NCBI GenBank assembly: GCA_965263375.1
Contig: OZ253669.1
Location: 620,001-684,000 of the forward strand
Direction of reading: 5' to 3'
Origin: JAJFFW01 sp965263375
Lineage (GTDB): Bacteria; Pseudomonadota; Alphaproteobacteria; Caulobacterales; Parvularculaceae
Length of the DNA stretch: 64,000 nucleotides
How positions within the stretch are numbered: position 1 is the first letter of the stretch; each line of letters opens with the position of its first letter. Both the position numbers and the translations under genes were made by a program. Shown one piece after another: positions 9,026-21,714 of the stretch. A model generated the notes under the pieces. That model was not told the origin of the DNA and made no database searches. It saw nothing but the letters and a program-made list of their open reading frames with translations.

Positions 9026-10264
9026 ATGAGAGTAAACGACCAACACGGATTAAGCATTGAGGGCGCCAGCGAGATGGCGGCGCGTGGCTATGACGCCTAT
9101 GTGCAGGAATTTTTGAGCTACGGCCCAAACCTGCGCGATTTTTTTCAGATTGCGGATGATACGCCAGAAAGCGCTTTACTAAACGCCCACGCTGCCGCCT
9201 TACAGCTTTCTTTTGAAGGTGCTGAGGGCTGGGCTGGCGCAAAGCCCTATCTTAAGCGGATGGTCGCCGCAGGCGCCGAAGGGCTTAGCGAGCGTGAACA
9301 ATTGTTCTGCGAGGCGGTCAGCGCTTGGGCTTGCAAAGATTTCCATAGCGCTTTTGCGATTCTTGATAGGATGACGGCGCGTTTCCCAGCGGATATCTGT
9401 GCTTTGAAATGGGGGCAATATCACGCCTTTAACTTGGGAGACCAAGACGGGTTGTTGCGTTTAGGCGAGCGCGTGCGTGATGTTCACGATGGCACGCCCT
9501 ATGCCCATGGCATGGTCGCCTTTGCTTTAGAGCAAAACCACCGGCTTGAAGAAGCTGAACAAGAAGGCTACCGCGCTGTCGAAATCGCGCTTGATGACGG
9601 CTGGGCCCAACATGCGGTCGCTCATGTGATGGAAACCCAAGGCCGCGCTTCGGATGGCGTTCATTGGCTTGATCACTGCGCCCATACGTGGGAGCGCAAG
9701 GGCGTCTTTATCCGCGACCATAATTGGTGGCACGCGGCTTTGTTCCGTTTAAGTATGGAGCAGATTGACGAGGCTCTTTCGATTTTTGATGAGCGCCTTT
9801 GGGGTGAATGGCCAGAATTCCCGCAAGAACAGATCGGTGCGGTCTCAGCCCTATGGCGCTTAGAAATGCGCGGCGCTGATGTGGGCGAGCGTTGGGCGCC
9901 GGTTGTTGAGCAAGCAAGGGCGCGAATGGGCGAACATATTTTGCCTTTCCACGATCTTCACTATCTTTATGCTTTGTCTCGTGCTGGCGGTTCTGGAGAG
10001 GGGGCTGCGCTTCTTGCTTCGATCCGTCAATTTAGCGAAACGCAGGAAGGTCCTGCGGGCGCGGTTTGGCGAGAGGCGTGTTTGCCTTGCGCGGAAGCAA
10101 TTTACGCCTACGCCAATAATGACTTTGAAGTTGCGGCTGACAAGCTTAGCGCTGTCGAACCTGTGCTTGCGCGCATTGGCGGCAGCCATGCGCAACGGCA
10201 CGTATTTGCAGAAACCCGTCAATCAGCGCTAAAAGCGGCTGGTAAGCGCGCCGCGGCGCAATAA
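9026..10264 (+). CDS. TTC38-like tetratricopeptide repeat protein
   Basis: A 412-residue, all-helical protein made of degenerate TPR units. Its sequence follows the TTC38 family: HGMVAFALEQNHRLEEAE, then WAQHAVAHVMETQGR, then DHNWWHAALFRLSME. The conserved His and Trp residues in the middle repeats set this family apart from ordinary TPR scaffolds, and a pocket or enzymatic role has been suspected but not shown. No signal peptide is seen, so it is probably cytosolic. It stands alone between the 8882 terminator and rnd. Function is unknown beyond the family. Confidence 0.85.
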   Translation: MRVNDQHGLSIEGASEMAARGYDAYVQEFLSYGPNLRDFFQIADDTPESALLNAHAAALQLSFEGAEGWAGAKPYLKRMVAAGAEGLSEREQLFCEAVSAWACKDFHSAFAILDRMTARFPADICALKWGQYHAFNLGDQDGLLRLGERVRDVHDGTPYAHGMVAFALEQNHRLEEAEQEGYRAVEIALDDGWAQHAVAHVMETQGRASDGVHWLDHCAHTWERKGVFIRDHNWWHAALFRLSMEQIDEALSIFDERLWGEWPEFPQEQIGAVSALWRLEMRGADVGERWAPVVEQARARMGEHILPFHDLHYLYALSRAGGSGEGAALLASIRQFSETQEGPAGAVWREACLPCAEAIYAYANNDFEVAADKLSAVEPVLARIGGSHAQRHVFAETRQSALKAAGKRAAAQ

Positions 10265-10360
10265 CCCTCTTTTTTGAGTTTTGTTCGTTTGTTAGCGCGT
10301 CCTCGATACAATATTTTGAATTTCTGCGATTTGAGACGCCTTTAAGGGCGCGTGTGCTTT

Positions 10361-10975
10361 ATGACGAACAACCTTTATCTAGACGACCTGCCGGAAGGCT
10401 TAGACCTTGGTTCGGTCGTTGCTGTAGACAGTGAAACAATGGGACTTAAAACGGCGCGCGATAGGCTTTGTGTCGTGCAATTGTCCTCTGGCGATGGGAA
10501 CGCTCACCTTGTCCAATTACGGCAAGGCGCATATGAAGCGCCGCGCCTTAAGGCTTTGTTGTCAGACCCTTCAGTATTGAAGATCTTCCACTTTGCGCGC
10601 TTTGACATTGCCGCTTTTAAGCATTGGCTAGGGGTGGAGACGACCCCCATTTACTGTACGAAAATAGCTTCAAGGCTCACCCGCACTTTTACGGATCGCC
10701 ATGGGCTAAAGGATCTGACACGCGATCTCATCGGTGTTGAGATTTCTAAGCAACAACAATCTTCCGACTGGGGGGCGGATACGCTTAGCCAGGCTCAGAT
10801 TGATTACGCTGCGTCCGATGTGCTGTATTTGCATGCTTTACGCGAGAAGCTAGACGAGATGCTTGCGCGCGAAGGGCGTGCAGAACTGGCGAAGGCTTGC
10901 TTTGAGTTTTTACCGATGCGCGCTGAGCTCGATCTTGCTGGTTGGGATGACGTTGATATTCTCGCCCACGCATAA
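10361..10975 (+). CDS. rnd: Ribonuclease D, short alphaproteobacterial form
   Basis: About 204 residues that consist almost only of the DEDDy 3'-5' exonuclease domain. Exo I reads AVDSETMGL, Exo II lies around HFARFDIAAF and Exo III is YAASDVLYLHAL, giving Asp, Glu, Asp, Asp and Tyr. The HRDC domains of longer RNase D proteins are absent, as is usual in alphaproteobacteria. It should trim tRNA and other structured RNA 3' ends. I use the ATG at 10361 rather than a GTG three codons earlier. The same order, rnd before lptC, is widespread in this class. Confidence 0.9.
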   Translation: MTNNLYLDDLPEGLDLGSVVAVDSETMGLKTARDRLCVVQLSSGDGNAHLVQLRQGAYEAPRLKALLSDPSVLKIFHFARFDIAAFKHWLGVETTPIYCTKIASRLTRTFTDRHGLKDLTRDLIGVEISKQQQSSDWGADTLSQAQIDYAASDVLYLHALREKLDEMLAREGRAELAKACFEFLPMRAELDLAGWDDVDILAHA

Positions 10976-11177
10976 GGCGGGTGGCCATTTACTCTTTGAA
11001 TACAGGTTTCTTTTTGCGTGCTCTGTTCTTATCTCCATGATACGCATATCTTAAGGCTTGTTAACAAAGCAGGCGTGATCGGTTGTTGGCGAGCCGGGCA
11101 AAATAGGGGCGATAAAGGCGGTAAGTGGCTATGATGTTGGTGGTTTGTGACGTTGGTGATGAAAGTGGCGGGGCATA

Positions 11178-11993
11178 ATGAGCGACGCTTCCACCGCTAT
11201 ATCACAGCCTAGTACTCCGCCGGAAAAGCGTGTCGCGCTCGAAACATTGTCGATCAAGCGCAGAACGACTAATGAAAAAGCGGTCGCTCGCTCAAGATTA
11301 ATAAGACGAATGCGGATCATTTTGCCTGTTTTGGCGGTGGTTCTGGTTGTCGCGCTTTTTCAAAACATGAAATCTGATGGCCCAGATGAAGCATTTTTGG
11401 ATGACTTCACTTTGGATGTAACCCCGGATCAATATGAAATGGCCAATCCGCGTTTCACGGGGGTTGATGGATCCGGCAAGCCTTTTGAAATTATCGCGGA
11501 TGCAGCGACGCGAACACCGGATGAGGAGGATGCGCTCACCTTAAGTAATCCCAAGGCTGTGACCCAAGGGGCTGACGCAAAAACAGTTGTTGTCGCTGAG
11601 GAAGGTTTATTCCAGTCGGAAAAGAAGATTTTAGAGCTCGATAAGGATGTGACTCTTGAGCATACTGTCGGTGATGATTTCTACACGCTGAAGACGGACG
11701 CGGCGACAGTGCTGATCGATGAAAAAATTGTTCATACCGACAAGGGCGTAGTCGGCGATGGGCCTGGGGGCGATGAGTTACAAGCAGATAAAATGACCGC
11801 CTATCAGGATGAGGACCGTGTTGTTTTTGAGGGCAATGTAAGGTTGAAGGTCTATCAGAGCGCGGATAAGACTGCTCCTAGCGGCTTGCCTTCGATACGT
11901 AAGCCGCGCAGTTTAACGCCAAACAGTGCGCCAGAGCGCCTTGTCGAGGGTACGAATGCTGATGACGAAAGCCAAGAAAGGGCTGCACCGTGA
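11178..11993 (+). CDS. lptC: LPS export periplasmic bridge component LptC
   Basis: LptC anchors the periplasmic lipopolysaccharide bridge to the inner-membrane LptBFG transporter. The 271-residue product has an N-terminal cytosolic tail of about 45 residues and one membrane anchor (IILPVLAVVLVVALF). A beta-jellyroll OstA-like region follows, with repeated strands such as YEMANPRFTGVDGSGKPFEI and MTAYQDEDRVVFEGNVRL. The C-terminal 35 residues are Pro/Ser-rich and look disordered. Its stop overlaps the GTG start of lptA (GTGA), so the two are translationally coupled. Confidence 0.9.
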   Translation: MSDASTAISQPSTPPEKRVALETLSIKRRTTNEKAVARSRLIRRMRIILPVLAVVLVVALFQNMKSDGPDEAFLDDFTLDVTPDQYEMANPRFTGVDGSGKPFEIIADAATRTPDEEDALTLSNPKAVTQGADAKTVVVAEEGLFQSEKKILELDKDVTLEHTVGDDFYTLKTDAATVLIDEKIVHTDKGVVGDGPGGDELQADKMTAYQDEDRVVFEGNVRLKVYQSADKTAPSGLPSIRKPRSLTPNSAPERLVEGTNADDESQERAAP

Positions 11994-12541
11994 CATTTAA
12001 ATCAGTGACGCCTGCTTTGTACTCGTTGTTTGCGACTTCATCCATTCTTTTAGCCGCTGCATCATTCTTGGCGACGCCTCTCGCGGCGCAAGAGAACGCA
12101 AGCAAGAATGGGGTTTTTGAACTGACCGAGTCATCAGATTGCGAAGAGCCGTTTGATTTTGGCGGTGATAAGCTTGAAGTTCTTGATAATGTTGCGATTT
12201 GGACGGGTAATGTGCGGGTCGTACAATGTGAGTCAATATTGTCCACACAACGCCTTGATATCGTTCTTAATGACCAGAATAATGCGGAACGCTTTTTGGC
12301 GAAGGGCAAAGTCAGATATGTTGGCGGTGAGGATGCGATTTCAGCCAAAAGTGCTGTTTATGATCTTATAGCCCGCACGATTACTTTCACGGATAATGTC
12401 GTGATTACCCAGGGCGATCAGGTAATGACGGGTGGCAATTTGGTCTATTGGCTGGACACGGGCCAAATAGAGTTTGCGCCCACGCCAGGCAAGCGCATCC
12501 GCGGTATTTTTTACGCAGATTCGGCTGATTTAAGCCTATAA
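11990..12541 (+). CDS. lptA: LPS transport periplasmic protein LptA
   Basis: A 183-residue periplasmic protein with a signal peptide (to about residue 34, ending SFLATPLAAQ) and one OstA/LptA beta-jellyroll. The strands read LEVLDNVAIWTGNVRVVQ, LAKGKVRYVGG and ARTITFTDNVVITQGDQVMTGG, the alternating pattern that carries lipid A in its groove. It polymerises the bridge between LptC and LptD. The start is a GTG that overlaps the lptC stop by four bases. Family membership is clear from position and pattern. Confidence 0.9.
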   Translation: MTFKSVTPALYSLFATSSILLAAASFLATPLAAQENASKNGVFELTESSDCEEPFDFGGDKLEVLDNVAIWTGNVRVVQCESILSTQRLDIVLNDQNNAERFLAKGKVRYVGGEDAISAKSAVYDLIARTITFTDNVVITQGDQVMTGGNLVYWLDTGQIEFAPTPGKRIRGIFYADSADLSL

Positions 12542-12653
12542 GGCTTGCTTAAAGTGCTGCGATGTAAGTTGTTTTTGTAAAAGCGTCTGTGCCCCAAATG
12601 GGTTACGTCTTATAAGGATCTAAAACGCACAATAGACGCATAAGGACCCCGTA

Positions 12654-13478
12654 ATGACCGAAATGCAAGACGCCCCTTCCACAAAAAAATCTGCGCCAAC
12701 CCAAGGCAATAAGGGTGCAGAGCCGGCGCCCGCCAGGCCCGTGGTTGTTGACGGTAATGGCGGTCTTTTTGCTAAGGATTTGCGGAAGTCTTTTAAGCGG
12801 CGTCCAGTTGTTCGCGGCGTTTCAATGGGCGTCAAACGCGGCGAGGTTGTGGGGTTGCTGGGCCCGAACGGCGCCGGTAAGACCACCTGTTTTTACATGA
12901 TGACGGGCCTTATCCCTGTCGATTCCGGTCAGATTATGATTGATGGCGCGGATGTCACGCGCCTTCCGATGTATCAACGGGCTCGTTTGGGCGTTGGTTA
13001 CCTGCCGCAAGAAGCGTCTATTTTTCGAGGGCTGACGGTAGAGCAGAATCTGCGCGCCGTAGTCGAGCTTGTTGAGCGCAATAAAGACCGCCAACAGGCC
13101 CTCATCGATGACCTCTTAAAAGAGTTCAATATTACTCATATTCGCGGTGCGTCTGCGCTTGCTCTTTCTGGTGGGGAACGCCGACGGGTTGAGATTGCAA
13201 GGGCCCTTGCCACAGGACCTGCTTTTATGTTGCTCGATGAGCCGTTTGCCGGGATCGATCCTCTCGCGATCGCAGATATTCGCGAATTGGTGAAACATTT
13301 GAAGGACCGTGGGCTGGGCGTCCTTATTACGGACCACAATGTCCGAGAAACCCTCGATATTATTGATCGCGCCTACATCATCCACGAAGGGGAAGTGCTT
13401 ATTGAAGGCGCCCCCGATGATATCGTTGGCGATAAAGATGTTCGCCGCGTTTATCTCGGTGATGGGTTTCAAATGTAA
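12654..13478 (+). CDS. lptB: LPS export ABC transporter ATPase LptB
   Basis: LptB powers extraction of lipopolysaccharide from the inner membrane by the LptFG permeases. The 274-residue product has Walker A GPNGAGKTT, the signature LSGGERRRVEIARALA, Walker B FMLLDEPFAGIDP and the switch His in LITDHNVRETL. An unusual N-terminal extension of about 35 residues, rich in Pro, Ala and Lys, precedes the ATPase domain. LptB is normally about 240 residues. The lptF and lptG permease genes are not nearby, which is normal for this class. Confidence 0.96.
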   Translation: MTEMQDAPSTKKSAPTQGNKGAEPAPARPVVVDGNGGLFAKDLRKSFKRRPVVRGVSMGVKRGEVVGLLGPNGAGKTTCFYMMTGLIPVDSGQIMIDGADVTRLPMYQRARLGVGYLPQEASIFRGLTVEQNLRAVVELVERNKDRQQALIDDLLKEFNITHIRGASALALSGGERRRVEIARALATGPAFMLLDEPFAGIDPLAIADIRELVKHLKDRGLGVLITDHNVRETLDIIDRAYIIHEGEVLIEGAPDDIVGDKDVRRVYLGDGFQM

Positions 13479-13771
13479 CCCAAAAGCTGGGCGTAGAATC
13501 TATTTAACCAATAAAAGGCGGCATTTTATCCAAGTGTTTTCTTGATGTTGGTTTGTTTTGGGTGCGAAATGTTTCGCTTTGCCTGTTTGTATCATTTTAG
13601 CTTCTAGAATTTTCAGCTTCCTATTTTCCAAAAACTTTATGCTTTTCCTACAATGTGGGCGCATGGGCTTGGCGCATCATTAACTTGTGCATGCTTATAC
13701 TTAGGATAAGATCGTTGCGGCGTAGCCCAGGGACTTTTCAGTAATAGTTAGTAAAAGGTTAAGGGGTCATT

Positions 13772-15307
13772 GTGGCGTCAGCTCCGAAACTAGAGTTTAG
13801 ACAATCCCAGCAGTTGGTTATGACTCCGCAATTGCAGCAGGCGATCAAGCTGCTGCAATTGTCGAACTTAGAACTAACAGAGTTCGTTGAAGAACAGCTG
13901 GAACAAAACCCATTTTTAGAGCGCGAGAATGAGACTGGCGACCGCCGAGACGGCACGCGCAATGATGGCGCGGAAAAAGAGGCCGCCTCTAAAGATGGCG
14001 CTGAGGCTCAAGATCCAGGGTTGGATCTGACACGGTCGGAGACGTCGGAAAAGGCGGCTGAGGCCTTAGATGCCGATTATGAGGCAATTGACCCAGAAAG
14101 CGCAGGCAGCGATTCGGCTGCTGCTGAATACAGGACCAATGACTGGTCGACGGTGAAATCGGGCGGCGCGGCGCCTGATGATGACCGGGCGGTGGACGCG
14201 GCCCATATTCACGAGAAATCGTTAAGCGAGCACCTTACTGAGCAGCTGCATGTAGCGACGCGCGATCCGCAACAGCTCTTTATTGGCGCGTATTTGATCG
14301 ATCTGATCGATGAGGCTGGATATTTACGCGAAGGCCCAGAGGTTGTCGCTGACAGGCTGGGCGCTGAGGGCGATGAGGTTGAGCAGACGCTAAAGCTTAT
14401 CCAAACTTTTGATCCTTGCGGGGTTGCTGCGCGGGATCTTTGTGAATGTCTGCGTTTGCAGCTTGCTGACCGCGATCGGCTTGATCCGGCGATGGCGGCG
14501 TTTTTGGATAATCTGGAATTGCTAGCGAAAGCGGACCTTAAAGGGTTGATGCGGGTTACCGGCGCTGATGAAGAGGATGTACGCGATATGATCGCGGAGA
14601 TCCGTTCCCTAACGCCGAAGCCTGGTTATGCTTTTGGCGGCGAGGCCGTGCAGGTTGTGATCCCGGATGTATTTGTCGCAAGCGGCCAAGATGGCGCTTG
14701 GAGGGTGGAGCTCAACAGCGACACGCTTCCCAAAGTGCTCGTCAACAGGCGGTATTATGCAGAGGTCTCAAAGTCCGGCGGCAAAAGCGACGGAGAAGAA
14801 GACACCTTTGTTGCCGAAAACTTTGCAAACGCCAACTGGCTCGCCAAAAGCCTAGACCAACGCGCCCGCACCATCTTGAAAGTCGCTCGCGAGATTGTTC
14901 GTCAACAAGATGAGTTTTTTGTACAGGGTGTGAAATATCTGCGGCCCCTCAATTTAAAAGCGGTGGCGGATGCAATCTCAATGCATGAATCAACGGTTTC
15001 GCGGGTTACAGCCAATAAATATATGGCGACGCCTCGCGGCCTGTTTGAATTCAAATATTTTTTCACCGCTGCAATTGCATCCAGTAAAGGCGGTGAAGCG
15101 CATTCCGCCGAGGCTGTACGGCATCGGATTCGCGAGTTGATCGAGGCGGAAACCGTAAAGGCGATTATGTCTGATGATAAAATAGTGGATGTGTTACGGG
15201 CGGAAAATATTGATATCGCGCGCCGCACAGTCGCGAAATATCGTGAAACGATGAATATCCCTTCATCCGTCCAGCGCCGCCGGTTAGCCTCGCGCACCGC
15301 TATTTAA
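13772..15307 (+). CDS. rpoN: RNA polymerase sigma-54 factor
   Basis: Sigma-54 directs RNA polymerase to -24/-12 promoters that need AAA activators. The 511-residue product has region I (Gln-rich LEFRQSQQLVMTPQLQQAIKLLQ) and an acidic region II of about 110 residues. The core-binding domain and HTH (HESTVSRVTANKYM) come next, and the RpoN box ARRTVAKYRE is close to the C-terminus. Translation appears to start at a GTG. The gene sits between lptB and hpf, the standard alphaproteobacterial order. A 293-base leader separates it from lptB, so it may have its own promoter. Confidence 0.97.
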   Translation: MASAPKLEFRQSQQLVMTPQLQQAIKLLQLSNLELTEFVEEQLEQNPFLERENETGDRRDGTRNDGAEKEAASKDGAEAQDPGLDLTRSETSEKAAEALDADYEAIDPESAGSDSAAAEYRTNDWSTVKSGGAAPDDDRAVDAAHIHEKSLSEHLTEQLHVATRDPQQLFIGAYLIDLIDEAGYLREGPEVVADRLGAEGDEVEQTLKLIQTFDPCGVAARDLCECLRLQLADRDRLDPAMAAFLDNLELLAKADLKGLMRVTGADEEDVRDMIAEIRSLTPKPGYAFGGEAVQVVIPDVFVASGQDGAWRVELNSDTLPKVLVNRRYYAEVSKSGGKSDGEEDTFVAENFANANWLAKSLDQRARTILKVAREIVRQQDEFFVQGVKYLRPLNLKAVADAISMHESTVSRVTANKYMATPRGLFEFKYFFTAAIASSKGGEAHSAEAVRHRIRELIEAETVKAIMSDDKIVDVLRAENIDIARRTVAKYRETMNIPSSVQRRRLASRTAI

Positions 15308-15450
15308 GGACGGGGCGTTGCTGCCGAAAGTTTTCCGTCAGGGGCTGCAAATCTCGTCCGGGGATATTAAATCTTTGAAACCAGGGTCTTTCTGGTCTTA
15401 TAATGGGGAACCTGATAGCGCTATTCTTGCGCTTCCAAGATGGAGGTCCG

Positions 15451-16050
15451 ATGGAAATCCAGGTTACCGGTAGAAACATGGATCTTGGCGCCGCTCTACA
15501 AACCCACGTAACGGGCGCGCTTACAGAAAGTATCAATAAATATTTTGGCCGCGGGGCGGAAACATCGGTTAGTTTCGCCAAAGAGCGGCATCTCACAGAA
15601 TGCGAAATGACGACCCACCTTGCCTCTGGCGTTTTTCTGTCAGCTCATGGCGAGGGCGGGGACGCTTACTCGGCATTTGAAGACGCGCTCGCAAAACTGG
15701 AAAAACGACTGCGAAGATACAAGCGCAGGCTGAAAAACCACCATGCAAATGGCAAAGCGCCCTTACCGGCGGAAAATGCGTCCTTTTATGTTTTAGAGCC
15801 CCTAGCGGAAGAGGAATCTGCCCCAGAAGGTATTGATTCTACTCAAGAATCTGAGGGGGATCCAACCCCCGTAGTCATCGCTGAGGGGCAAACGCCCTTG
15901 CGAGAAATGACAGCGGGCGCTGCGGTAATGCAATTAGACCTTGCAGATGAGCCCGCGATCGTGTTCAAGAATGCCGCGCATGGGAGAATAAATGTTGTGT
16001 ATCGCCGAAGGGATGGCCATATCGGCTGGATTGATCCTTCGGCTTCTTAA
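15451..16050 (+). CDS. hpf: Ribosome hibernation promoting factor, long form
   Basis: A 199-residue product with an N-terminal HPF/YfiA domain (MEIQVTGRNMDLGAALQTHV through KRLRRYKRRLKNHH). A variable linker follows, then the C-terminal dimerisation domain (PAIVFKNAAHGRINVVYRRRDGHIGWIDP). The long form alone makes 100S ribosome dimers in stationary phase. I use the ATG at 15451, which has GGAGGT about 6 bases upstream; the longer frame adds only poorly conserved residues. Its place between rpoN and ptsN is conserved. Confidence 0.94.
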   Translation: MEIQVTGRNMDLGAALQTHVTGALTESINKYFGRGAETSVSFAKERHLTECEMTTHLASGVFLSAHGEGGDAYSAFEDALAKLEKRLRRYKRRLKNHHANGKAPLPAENASFYVLEPLAEEESAPEGIDSTQESEGDPTPVVIAEGQTPLREMTAGAAVMQLDLADEPAIVFKNAAHGRINVVYRRRDGHIGWIDPSAS

Positions 16051-16145
16051 ATAAGACTAAGAATAGATAAATTTGTAAGTATCTGGCTGGATGAATTTAA
16101 TCATCTTCCAGTTAGTTTGGCTGTAATGCAGTATTGGCGATCATA

Positions 16146-16613
16146 ATGGGATTACAGGATATATTATCCCCGAACGGCGTTATCCTCGATTTGAAAGCGT
16201 CGTGTAAGCGTGAGGTGATTAGCGAGCTAGCCAAAGCGGCTGCTAAGCTAATTGACGCCGATTGTGAGTCGATTCGCGCTGCGTTGATGGAGCGTGAACA
16301 GTTAGGCTCAACAGGGGTTGGCGACGGTGTTGCGTTGCCTCATGGCAAAATTGACAATCTATCAAAGCTTACTGGTTTGTTGGTTCGTCTTGATAAACCG
16401 GTGGACTTTGATTCGGTTGATGACAAGCCTGTTGATTTGGTGTTCTTACTTCTGGCGCCAGCCGAAGCAACGGCTGCACATCTGAAGGCCCTTGCTAAGG
16501 TCTCACGCTTAATGCGTGAAGAAGATGTGCGGGCGGCTTTGCGCGGCGCTGAAACGGCTGAAGCCCTCTATGCGGCGGCTGCTGATAATTCAGCGCGCTC
16601 GAATGCAGCGTAA
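16146..16613 (+). CDS. ptsN: Nitrogen-regulatory PTS EIIA-type protein PtsN
   Basis: A 155-residue EIIA-Ntr protein with the phosphorylated histidine in GVALPHGKID and the fold hallmarks LVRLDKPVDFDSVDDKPVDLVFLLLAP. In alphaproteobacteria PtsN receives phosphate from EI-Ntr/NPr and tunes potassium transport, carbon storage and stress responses. The ATG at 16146 was preferred over a TTG four codons earlier. It ends the lpt-rpoN-hpf-ptsN block and is convergent with the quinone oxidoreductase gene. Confidence 0.94.
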   Translation: MGLQDILSPNGVILDLKASCKREVISELAKAAAKLIDADCESIRAALMEREQLGSTGVGDGVALPHGKIDNLSKLTGLLVRLDKPVDFDSVDDKPVDLVFLLLAPAEATAAHLKALAKVSRLMREEDVRAALRGAETAEALYAAAADNSARSNAA

Positions 16614-16653
16614 TTGATCGCTGCATTCTATTTTACGCCCCAAGGGCATATCT

Positions 16654-17646
16654 TTATTCGTCTGTGAGAAGAACGATTTTGCCGCGCGCCTTGCGCTCGG
16701 TAAGACGGGTGATGGCCTTAGCCGCCTCTTGCAAGGAGAAGCGTTCTGTCACAGGCGGGCGCACTTTTCCTTCTGTATAGAGCTGAAATAGCGCACCCAA
16801 GTCAGACTTCAGGAGCTTAGTATCTCGTGCGATTGCAGCGCCCCAAAAAACGCCAACAATCTGACAGCTTTTTAAAAGGGTTAGGTTAAGTGGAATTTGG
16901 GGGATGCCGGCGGGAAACCCAACAACAAGAAAGCGCCCGGCCCAATTTAGGGCGCGGATGGTTGGTTCCGCATAGTCGCCGCCAACGCAATCGTAGGCGA
17001 TATCTATACCGCCAAGAGACTTTAGGGCGCTGGAAAGTTCTTTTTGTGCATCGCGGTCCATTTCGCCAGTGGGATAGATAATGGTTTCATCCGCACCAAG
17101 CTCTTTACAGAATGCTGCTTTTTCTTCTGATGAGACGGCGGCGATGACCCGTGCGCCTTTTGCTTTTGCGATTTCGATGGCGGCTGCGCCAACGCCGCCA
17201 GCTGCGCCAAGGATCAAGACTGTCTCGCCCGCTTTCATCTCTCCGCGGTGGATCAAGCCATAGTAGGATGTGCCATAAGTGAAGACGAACGCTGCGGCTT
17301 CATCAAACGGCATCGCGTCTGGAATGACGAATGTGCTAACTTCATCGGCGATAAAATGAGTGGCGTAGGCGCCATGAGGGCCCATGGCGAGAACCCGGTC
17401 ACCCGGTTTAAGGGTTGTTACTTTGTCCCCAACCTCTTCGACAACGCCGGCGACTTCACTGCCTGGCGCGAAGGGGCGTTGGGGTTTAAATTGATAGAGA
17501 TCCTTGATGATCAAAGAATCTGGGAAATTAACACCGATTGCTGAAACCTTGATCAGCACTTGATGGGAGCCAGGGGCAGGCGTTTCAAGTTCAGTGTATT
17601 CTAAAGTCTCTGGGCCGCCTGGTGCGGTGCTGAGCATAGCCTTCAT
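16654..17646 (-). CDS. NADPH:quinone oxidoreductase family protein (MDR superfamily)
   Basis: A 330-residue zinc-free medium-chain dehydrogenase/reductase. The GroES-like N-terminal half carries PGSEVAGVVEEVGDKV. The nucleotide-binding motif is LILGAAGGVGAAAIEIAKAKGARVIA, with the AAGGVG pattern typical of NADPH-linked quinone or enoyl reductases. The catalytic zinc Cys residues of alcohol dehydrogenases are absent. The C-terminus has the family-typical ITRLTERKARGKIVL. It is a single gene, convergent with ptsN, and the true substrate cannot be told. Confidence 0.88.
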   Translation of the reverse strand: MKAMLSTAPGGPETLEYTELETPAPGSHQVLIKVSAIGVNFPDSLIIKDLYQFKPQRPFAPGSEVAGVVEEVGDKVTTLKPGDRVLAMGPHGAYATHFIADEVSTFVIPDAMPFDEAAAFVFTYGTSYYGLIHRGEMKAGETVLILGAAGGVGAAAIEIAKAKGARVIAAVSSEEKAAFCKELGADETIIYPTGEMDRDAQKELSSALKSLGGIDIAYDCVGGDYAEPTIRALNWAGRFLVVGFPAGIPQIPLNLTLLKSCQIVGVFWGAAIARDTKLLKSDLGALFQLYTEGKVRPPVTERFSLQEAAKAITRLTERKARGKIVLLTDE

Positions 17647-17842
17647 GGGGTGTTTCCTTATCTTGATTTAGGCACAGTTTAACAATGGCGGCCCTGATGG
17701 CGCCATCATCTTGTGCAGATAAAACAGACCTATTGACGTGTGCTTCTGCTCCAAGCCCCGCCATCGGCAGGGTGTTGTATTTGTTGTGTGTTATACGTAT
17801 TAAATTTTGTGCTTACTTATCCCCGATAGGAAAAACAGACTT

Positions 17843-18700
17843 ATGATCGTTTACGTGAACGGGCGTTACGTCGCTGAAGAAGAAGCCTCGATATCTGTGT
17901 TTGACCGAGGGTTCCTTTTTTCTGACGGGGTTTATGAGGTTTGCACGGTCCTTCGCGGCGGTCTTGTTGACAATAACGCCCACCTGATGCGCTTGGAGCG
18001 GTCGCTAAAAGCGATGCAGATGACCAGCCCCATCCCCCTTGAAGAGATTGAGGAGGTTCAAAAGGAGCTTATTCGCCGAAACGCCTTGGAAGAAGGAATT
18101 ATATATTTGCAAATTTCCCGCGGGGCGGCGTTTCAGCGAGATTTTGCGATGCCTCAAGGGATAGCGCCTAGTTTGGTGATGTTTTGCCAGAAAAAGGGCC
18201 TACTTGATAATCCTGTGGCGGAACGCGGCGTCAAAGTCGTTTCTGTGGAGGATCCGCGATGGAAGCGAAGGGATATTAAAACCGTTGGTCTTATTGGGCC
18301 TGTACTGGCGAAAGAAGAGGCGCGCCAAAAAGGCGGTGAGGACGCTTGGATGGTGGAAGGTGGGTTTGTCACAGAAGGTACGTCAAACAACGCCTATATC
18401 GTGACGGCAGACCAAACGATTATCACGCGTCAGTTAGGCCACGAAATTTTGCCGGGCGTCACCCGCAGCGCGGTGCTTTCCCTCGCGGCTGAAACTGACC
18501 TTGTAATCGAAGAGCGGCCCTTCAGTTTGGAAGAGGCCTATGAGGCGGTAGAGGCTTTTACGACAAGCGCATCAAGCTTTGTTATTCCGGTGGTGGAAAT
18601 TGATGGCCGCACGATTGGCGATGGTCGGCCGGGGCCCATCACAAAGGCCCTTCGCGAACGTTATATAAAGTTTGCCTTAGAAAGTGCGGCGAGTAAGTAA
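17843..18700 (+). CDS. dat: D-amino-acid transaminase, class IV PLP enzyme
   Basis: A 285-residue fold type IV aminotransferase. FDRGFLFSDGVYEV is the N-terminal hallmark. The PLP lysine is in RDIKTVGLIGPVLAKEEA, and EGGFVTEGTSNNAYIV follows. These match D-alanine/D-amino-acid transaminases rather than branched-chain enzymes. It would make D-glutamate or D-alanine for the cell wall, though some members act on other amines. The ATG at 17843 is used because upstream sequence in frame is not family-like. It lies alone ahead of valS. Confidence 0.85.
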   Translation: MIVYVNGRYVAEEEASISVFDRGFLFSDGVYEVCTVLRGGLVDNNAHLMRLERSLKAMQMTSPIPLEEIEEVQKELIRRNALEEGIIYLQISRGAAFQRDFAMPQGIAPSLVMFCQKKGLLDNPVAERGVKVVSVEDPRWKRRDIKTVGLIGPVLAKEEARQKGGEDAWMVEGGFVTEGTSNNAYIVTADQTIITRQLGHEILPGVTRSAVLSLAAETDLVIEERPFSLEEAYEAVEAFTTSASSFVIPVVEIDGRTIGDGRPGPITKALRERYIKFALESAASK

Positions 18701-18844
18701 TCTGGGCGACGCAAAGATCTGGCGCTAATTGGCCTTTTTGCCCCCTCGACCTTTTCTTTAGGCGCGATATAACGGCCCATTCTGGACTTTTATGATTTAA
18801 CGCGCCGGAACCGCCCAGGGCGCGCCATGATTGGGTAATGCCAA

Positions 18845-21647
<2,803 letters not shown>

Positions 21648-21714
21648 CGCTTGCGCTTTGTAAAGGTTGTTCTACTTTTGTTCTCATTGATGGTTGAGGC
21701 ATTGGAGAGCAATT

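Noticed and set aside
16085..16125. Hairpin after hpf considered as a terminator
   Set aside because: The stem (TGGATGA against TCATCTTCCA) is imperfect and has no T-run; ptsN follows closely and is likely co-transcribed.
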